Of a stretch of 35,419 bases of DNA, positions 31,254 to 35,419 are shown one piece after another. The stretch covers positions 1 through 35,419 of the forward strand of contig JBGPND010000027.1 of NCBI GenBank assembly GCA_041487355.1. Direction: 5' to 3'. Position numbers and translations under genes: made by a program. The stretch is from JAMXLO01 sp041487355 (GTDB lineage: Bacteria; Pseudomonadota; Alphaproteobacteria; Acetobacterales; Acetobacteraceae). Within the stretch, counting starts at the first letter, position 1. Every line of letters begins with the position of its first letter. The notes beneath the pieces were generated by a model, which ran no database searches, had not been told where the DNA came from, and saw nothing but the letters and a program-made list of their open reading frames with translations.

Positions 31254-32090
31254 TCAGACGGGGGCGACGGTGCGCCAGCTATCGTTCGGGCCGGACACTT
31301 CCACCAGCCCGGCGATTCCCCCGCTTGCCTCGCGCGGAACGCAGAGCATGTTGTGCGAAGCGATGCGGCCGAAGATGTTCTCACGATCGCCGGCAAAGTT
31401 ATCCGGCGTGAACAGAAACGGTGCATGCCAGAAGAGCCGATAATTGTGTGACAGCAGCAGGGTGATCAATGCCCTGGACTGCTCGTCGCGTTCGTTCTCC
31501 ACATAGAGGGCGGGGCGTAGACGGCGGATGGTGTCGGCGGCGCCTTGCAGCGCCTCCACTTCCATGCCCTCGACATCCATTTTGATCAGGCGGCAGCCGG
31601 TCACTTGCAGGCTGTCGATCGTGATCAGTGGCACGTGCTCGCCCTGCTGCCAACGATTGCCGAGTGGCAAGGCGCCGAAATTGTTCGGCGCATCGGGTGG
31701 CAGAACGGGCACCAGCAGCTCGCCAAGCGCGGCGCCGACGGCCTCCTGGCGTGCGGCGACATTGGCGCAAGAATTCAGTGCGAGATTGGCACACAGCGTC
31801 TGGAAGACGAGGCGCTGCGGTTCGAAGGCGAGTACCGCGCCGGTAGGACCGACGATGCGCGACAGGGCGACCGTATGGGCGCCGATATTGGCGCCGACCT
31901 CGATCACGATGTGGCCGGGTTGCACGACCTGGCGGAACACGTCCAGCTCCGCCGCCGACCACTCGCCGTACTTGCGCAACGAGGCGCCGACGAACGTGTC
32001 GTGGCGGTTGAACAGCATCAGGCCGTCGCGGCAGACGGCGAGTTCGTTGTAGCCGTCTGGCGGCAGGATCGGGATGGTGCGGGCTGGCAT
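31254..32090 (-). CDS. FkbM family SAM-dependent methyltransferase
   Basis: A 278-residue O-methyltransferase. SAM motif I is VIEVGANIGAHTVALSRIVGP (62-82), followed by LAFEPQRLVFQTLCANLALN and the FkbM-defining KMDVEGMEVEALQGA. The N-terminal GLMLFNRHDTFVGASLRKYGEWSAAELDVFR is also typical of FkbM proteins linked with surface polysaccharides. The family O-methylates macrolides and sugars, so methylation of a glycan residue is the likely role. It is the fifth methyltransferase in about 20 kb. The ATG at 32090 has an AGG ribosome-binding site about 8 bases upstream. It is 72 bases downstream of the TPR/GT9 gene on the same strand and may belong to that unit. Confidence 0.9.
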   Translation of the reverse strand: MPARTIPILPPDGYNELAVCRDGLMLFNRHDTFVGASLRKYGEWSAAELDVFRQVVQPGHIVIEVGANIGAHTVALSRIVGPTGAVLAFEPQRLVFQTLCANLALNSCANVAARQEAVGAALGELLVPVLPPDAPNNFGALPLGNRWQQGEHVPLITIDSLQVTGCRLIKMDVEGMEVEALQGAADTIRRLRPALYVENERDEQSRALITLLLSHNYRLFWHAPFLFTPDNFAGDRENIFGRIASHNMLCVPREASGGIAGLVEVSGPNDSWRTVAPV

Positions 32091-32162
32091 GCGGGAACCT
32101 AGGGAATGGCGGAAACGGCGGCACGGTAGCGCAACGGGAGCGTCGCAGGGAACAGTTGTCGC

Positions 32163-33569
32163 TCAGTCGCGGTGCGCGGCGAGTTCTGCAGCAATCGCCT
32201 GCATCACGTCGTCCCAGGTGCGGACGGTCTGCTGACGGAACAATCTTGCGCTCGGATACCACGGCGTGTCCGGCCGATCGAGCAGCCACCGCCAGTCCGG
32301 GGCGCGGGGCAGCATGATCCACACCGGGCGCCCCATCGCGCCGGCCAGATGGGCAACCGAGGTGTCCACCGTCACCAGCAGGTCGAGATTCTCCAGGATC
32401 GCCATCGTGTCATCGTAGCCGTCTATCTCGGCGCCGATATTGATCAGCGGCGCCCGGCCGTAATACGCCCCTGCCTGGCCGGTCTTCGGCCCTTTCTGCA
32501 GCGCCAGCAGCGCGATGCCGGGGACCCGGGCGATCGGCGCGAAATCGGCGAGTTGCGCTGACCGATTGCGGTCGTTGTTGTGGGTCGGACGGCCGGCCCA
32601 GATCACGCCGATGCGGCGGAACCCGCGCGGCACCAGCCCATCGAGTCGGTCCGCCCAGTGCGCGATCCGCGCAGGGTCCGCGTGCAGATAGGGAATCGCG
32701 GCCGGAACCGTATCGACGCGCGAGCCGGCGAGCCGGGGTAGGCCGGACAGCGCGCAGAACGCCCCGTAGCCGGGGGCCTCCTGCCAGCGCACGAACAGTC
32801 GCGCCTGCGATGCGATCTGGCGAAGCAACGGCTTGACCTCGCCGCTGCAGGCGATCGCAATGTCGGGGCAGCGTTCGGCCGCCCAGGGAATGTAGCGGCT
32901 GAACTGGATCACATCGCCGAAACCCTGGTCGGCGACCAGCAGCAGCGTACGATCCAGTGCCGCGCCATCCCATTGCGGCCTGTCGGTCGGCGGCATCAAC
33001 GGCGCTGCACCGGCGATGCGGAAACGCCACTCGTACTCCTCCCAACCCTCCGCCCATTCGCCGCGCAGCAGCAGTGTCTCGGCGCGGACGAAATGCGCCC
33101 CGGGCAGACCCGGATCGATGCGCAGCGCGCGGCCGGCGCAGTCCAGTGCCTCGTCCAGCTCGACCCGGTGGTAGTGGATGATCGCTTGGTTGTGCAGGCA
33201 CAGCGGATCGGCAGGGGCTAGTGCGGTGGCGCGGCGCGCCGTGGCCAGTGCTTCGTCGAGTCGGCCCAGCGCGCGATACACCTCGCAGATGTTTCGCAGA
33301 TAGAGCGGTGTGTCGATCCCGTAGGCGAGCGAGCGCTCCATCAGCGCGAGCGACTGCGTGGCGTCGCCCAGTCGGAACGCCACGATGCCAGCGAGGTGCA
33401 GCGCGTCGGGCTGGTTCGGCGCAGCGGCGAGAACGTGGTCCAGCAGGCGCTTGGCTTCATCCAGCCGGCCCGTCCGCTCGTACTCGTTGGCGATGCGCAG
33501 CACCTCGCCGAGCGGCAGCGGCACCGTGGCGGCGGTCGGCGCCCGTGGCGCGGGCGCGGGTACCTCCAT
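32163..33569 (-). CDS. TPR protein with GT9-like glycosyltransferase domain
   Basis: A 468-residue protein. After a proline/alanine-rich start, residues about 20-170 form four or more tetratricopeptide repeats (for example YERTGRLDEAKRLLDHVLAAAPNQPDALHLAG). They are followed by GEWAEGWEEYEWRF. The C-terminal region has LLVADQGFGDVIQFSRYI, IGVIWAGRPTHNNDRNRSAQLADFAPI and DTSVAHLAGAMGRPVWIMLP. These are typical of GT-B folds related to heptosyltransferases (GT9) in alphaproteobacterial TPR proteins. It may glycosylate a protein or glycan, or act in flagellin-type glycosylation. The ATG shares one base with the sulfotransferase stop (TGATG), so the two TPR enzymes are translationally coupled. 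Confidence 0.85.
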   Translation of the reverse strand: MEVPAPAPRAPTAATVPLPLGEVLRIANEYERTGRLDEAKRLLDHVLAAAPNQPDALHLAGIVAFRLGDATQSLALMERSLAYGIDTPLYLRNICEVYRALGRLDEALATARRATALAPADPLCLHNQAIIHYHRVELDEALDCAGRALRIDPGLPGAHFVRAETLLLRGEWAEGWEEYEWRFRIAGAAPLMPPTDRPQWDGAALDRTLLLVADQGFGDVIQFSRYIPWAAERCPDIAIACSGEVKPLLRQIASQARLFVRWQEAPGYGAFCALSGLPRLAGSRVDTVPAAIPYLHADPARIAHWADRLDGLVPRGFRRIGVIWAGRPTHNNDRNRSAQLADFAPIARVPGIALLALQKGPKTGQAGAYYGRAPLINIGAEIDGYDDTMAILENLDLLVTVDTSVAHLAGAMGRPVWIMLPRAPDWRWLLDRPDTPWYPSARLFRQQTVRTWDDVMQAIAAELAAHRD

Positions 33570-35386
33570 CAGTCCACCGTGTAGCCGAGCCGCTCGATAA
33601 CCGGCTGCAGGATCGGCAGCACCGGCTCAAGGTGCTTGCGATAGTGGCGATAGCGGAACGCCGAACGCTTATACAGCGGCTCCGTCACCTGCGCGTAGCT
33701 GGCGGTGCGGGCGTAGCGGCGGTTCTTGTGGAACGTCAGGCACGCCTTGTCGAAGTCCTCGCCGACGAACGCCAGCATCGCGCGCACGCTCGCCTGCTGA
33801 TCGGCGACAATGTCCTCGTAGCGGATCGGCAGATAGCGCAGCGTCATCTCGCCGCGATAGTGCTGCACAAGGTCCATCACCCGCACGTAGTGCAGCGCCG
33901 CGGTCTCCAGCGCGTAGGCACAGAACAGGCCGTGGGTGAACTGGTTGGAGAAGGCCGATACCATGATGTCGAGCGGATGACGCAGCACATGGATCAGCGG
34001 CGCCTCCGGGAACAACAGCGCGATCAGGCCGAGGTGCGTCTCGTTCAATGGCATCTTGTCGGTGAAACGCGCAGCCCCGGGCCGCAGCACGCCCATCTGA
34101 CGTACCTTCTGCAGATAGTAGTCGCGCAGATTGTCCAGCCCCTCGCGCTGATCGCCCATCCACAGTTCGGCGAGCGCCTCGGGATAGCCGAGCGGGCTTG
34201 CCAGCATGCGCGGCATGATCGCGGTAATCTCATGGATCAGCGGCAGCTCGTCGCCCGCCGCGATGCGCGGATGCGCCGACAGCGTCTGCTCCACCAGCGT
34301 GGTGCCCGAGCGCGGGAAGCCCAGGATGAAGATCGGCTGCGGGACATCCGAGCGCACGGTCGCGCGCGGTATCAGGCGCAGCCTTCCGGCGGTGAAGAAG
34401 CCGCGCAGGCGCGCGGTCTGCTGCTCCGCCTCCGCGTCGAGATAGGCCTGTCCCGACAGTTCGCGCGCCAGTCGCTTGCCCTCGGCGAAGGCAGCCCAGG
34501 CATCGTCGTAACGGCCAAGCTGGTCGAGCAGACGGCCTTTCTCCAGCAGCTCATTGGGTCCGAGCCGACCCTCGTCGTCGGCGGACCCGTCGATGATGGT
34601 GAGCGCTTCGTCGTAGCGCCGCATGCGGCCCAGCAGCACCGCGCGAGAAAGCCGCACGCCCTGGTCGTTTGGGAACAGCGAGTCCATCCGGTCCAGGATG
34701 CCTGCCGCCGCCTTGAAGTTGCGGTCCGCCTCCTCCAGCCGGGCGAAACCCAGCAGGGTCTGCCGGATCTCCGGCGCGGCGGCGACCGACTCCTCGTACA
34801 GCTTGCGCGCCTCCGACATGCGGCCCTGGTTCTTCAGGTTCCAGGCGAGGTTGGCGACCAGGATCGGGTCGCGCTGGCCGGTCAGCTCGAGCACGCGGCG
34901 ATAATGGTACTCGCCGATCTGCGGCCGGTTGGCCTCCGTCATGATCATGCCCATCAGGTTGTGTGCCTGTGGGTTTTCCGGAGCGATGCGGACGGCATTG
35001 CGCGCGTGCAGTTCGGCTTCCGCGAGGCTGCCCTTGCCGAGCAGGATCAGTGCGAGTTCGTTGGTCGCGACAAGGTTGTTCGGGTCGAGCGCGACGAGGC
35101 GGCGGATCAATGCCTCGGCGGCGCGCGCGTTCCCCTGCGCCTTGCGGATGTCGTAGAGCACCGAGAGCGCGCCGGGACGATCCGGTGCCAGCTCCAGCAC
35201 GTCAAGGCAAAGCCGTTCGGCCGTCTCGATCGCACCCTGGCGGTGTGCCTGGATGGCACGCTCGACCAGCGGCACGAGATGCCGTGTCGCCTCCGGTGGC
35301 GGCAGCGATTGTAGTTGCAGGCTGCAGCAGCGGACGGCGCGGAGGCCGCTGCCACAGGGACACAGAGCGGAAACCGGTGCGTTCAT
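33569..35386 (-). CDS. SEC-C motif / TPR / sulfotransferase fusion protein
   Basis: A 605-residue multidomain protein. The N-terminus carries a SEC-C-like zinc motif, CPCGSGLRAVRCC (Cys9, Cys11, Cys20, Cys21). Residues about 35-330 are a TPR array (for example LVATNELALILLGKGSLAEAELHARNAVRIAPENPQ). The C-terminal sulfotransferase domain starts at IFILGFPRSGTTLVEQTL, whose PAPS phosphosulfate loop is residues 356-363. It continues with ARFTDKMPLNETHLGLI and PLIHVLRHPLDIMVSAFSNQF, the 3'-phosphate-binding segment. It should transfer sulfate from PAPS to a glycan or protein hydroxyl; PAPS supply genes are not in the window. The start ATG is 33 bases from the window edge, so promoter and upstream neighbour are not visible. 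Confidence 0.9.
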   Translation of the reverse strand: MNAPVSALCPCGSGLRAVRCCSLQLQSLPPPEATRHLVPLVERAIQAHRQGAIETAERLCLDVLELAPDRPGALSVLYDIRKAQGNARAAEALIRRLVALDPNNLVATNELALILLGKGSLAEAELHARNAVRIAPENPQAHNLMGMIMTEANRPQIGEYHYRRVLELTGQRDPILVANLAWNLKNQGRMSEARKLYEESVAAAPEIRQTLLGFARLEEADRNFKAAAGILDRMDSLFPNDQGVRLSRAVLLGRMRRYDEALTIIDGSADDEGRLGPNELLEKGRLLDQLGRYDDAWAAFAEGKRLARELSGQAYLDAEAEQQTARLRGFFTAGRLRLIPRATVRSDVPQPIFILGFPRSGTTLVEQTLSAHPRIAAGDELPLIHEITAIMPRMLASPLGYPEALAELWMGDQREGLDNLRDYYLQKVRQMGVLRPGAARFTDKMPLNETHLGLIALLFPEAPLIHVLRHPLDIMVSAFSNQFTHGLFCAYALETAALHYVRVMDLVQHYRGEMTLRYLPIRYEDIVADQQASVRAMLAFVGEDFDKACLTFHKNRRYARTASYAQVTEPLYKRSAFRYRHYRKHLEPVLPILQPVIERLGYTVD

Positions 35387-35419
35387 CGTTCAAGATCGGT
35401 TCTCGCACGCGGCGCGCCA

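Noticed and set aside
31121..31411. Small plus-strand frame containing WVPACAGMTT
   Set aside because: That peptide is a well-known false translation of GTCATCCCCGCG-type REP repeats; the rest is antisense to the FkbM methyltransferase.
33221..35314. Long 697-codon open frame on the plus strand opposite the TPR genes
   Set aside because: It is rich in Arg, His, Gln and Ala with no recognisable motif. It lies fully antisense to two genes with clear TPR, glycosyltransferase and sulfotransferase motifs. GC-rich DNA commonly gives such shadow frames.
1..35419. CRISPR arrays, tRNA or rRNA genes, transposases and integrases
   Set aside because: I saw no regularly spaced repeats, no tRNA-like cloverleaf or conserved rRNA segment, and no DDE or tyrosine/serine recombinase motif in any plausible reading frame.

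Overview
The window is GC-rich, densely coded and without tRNA, rRNA, CRISPR or transposase genes. The gene set suggests an alphaproteobacterium, most likely of the Acetobacteraceae/Rhodospirillales type. The indicators are an HdaA-type DnaA inactivator, a small aa3-oxidase subunit IV, purM-purN beside a CDP-alcohol phosphotransferase and a PerM-like protein, ppk-ppx in tandem, and SPINDLY-like and TPR-sulfotransferase proteins. The genus is inference. No gene-free stretch exceeds 300 bases; the longest is about 278 bases (30976-31253) and holds an inverted pair of REP-like palindromes.

Region 1 (1-11261) is mostly housekeeping. It has the 3' part of a class II aldolase gene, ndk with an overlapping VOC-family gene, and a REP-like palindrome. 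On the minus strand follow purM, purN and a cytochrome oxidase subunit IV gene. Divergent from these run a CDP-alcohol phosphatidyltransferase, an AI-2E/PerM-family membrane protein, a DoxX protein, hdaA, ppk, ppx and a GNAT acetyltransferase.

Region 2 (11389-35386) is a large surface-glycan locus. It opens with a two-gene ABC-2 polysaccharide exporter (permease and ATPase). A minus-strand operon follows: Trm112-like mini-protein, SPINDLY-like glycosyltransferase, zinc-ribbon methyltransferase. Divergent from it is a tightly overlapped plus-strand operon: WecE-type sugar aminotransferase, WbqC protein, methyltransferase, PhyH dioxygenase, methyltransferase. A minus-strand pair (NeuD-type acyltransferase and a GH43-like beta-propeller protein) and a GT4-type glycosyltransferase come next.

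A second tightly coupled plus-strand module holds an SDR, a TylCIII/NovU-type C-methyltransferase, a second SDR, a GDP-fucose-synthase-like SDR and an HddA-like GHMP sugar kinase. The window ends with a CapA-family protein, a family III CoA-transferase, an FkbM methyltransferase, a TPR/GT9-like protein and a SEC-C/TPR/sulfotransferase fusion.

Together these genes look able to make, decorate (amino, N-acyl, C- and O-methyl, possibly hydroxyl and sulfate groups) and export an unusual heteropolysaccharide through the ABC-dependent route. Committed steps are missing from the window: no 4,6-dehydratase, no sugar nucleotidylyltransferase, no gmhA/gmhB, no polymerase or ligase. These must lie elsewhere, and the sugar structures cannot be read from this sequence alone. 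The best candidates for undescribed biochemistry are the aminotransferase-WbqC-methyltransferase-dioxygenase-methyltransferase operon and the C-methyltransferase/SDR/GHMP-kinase module.
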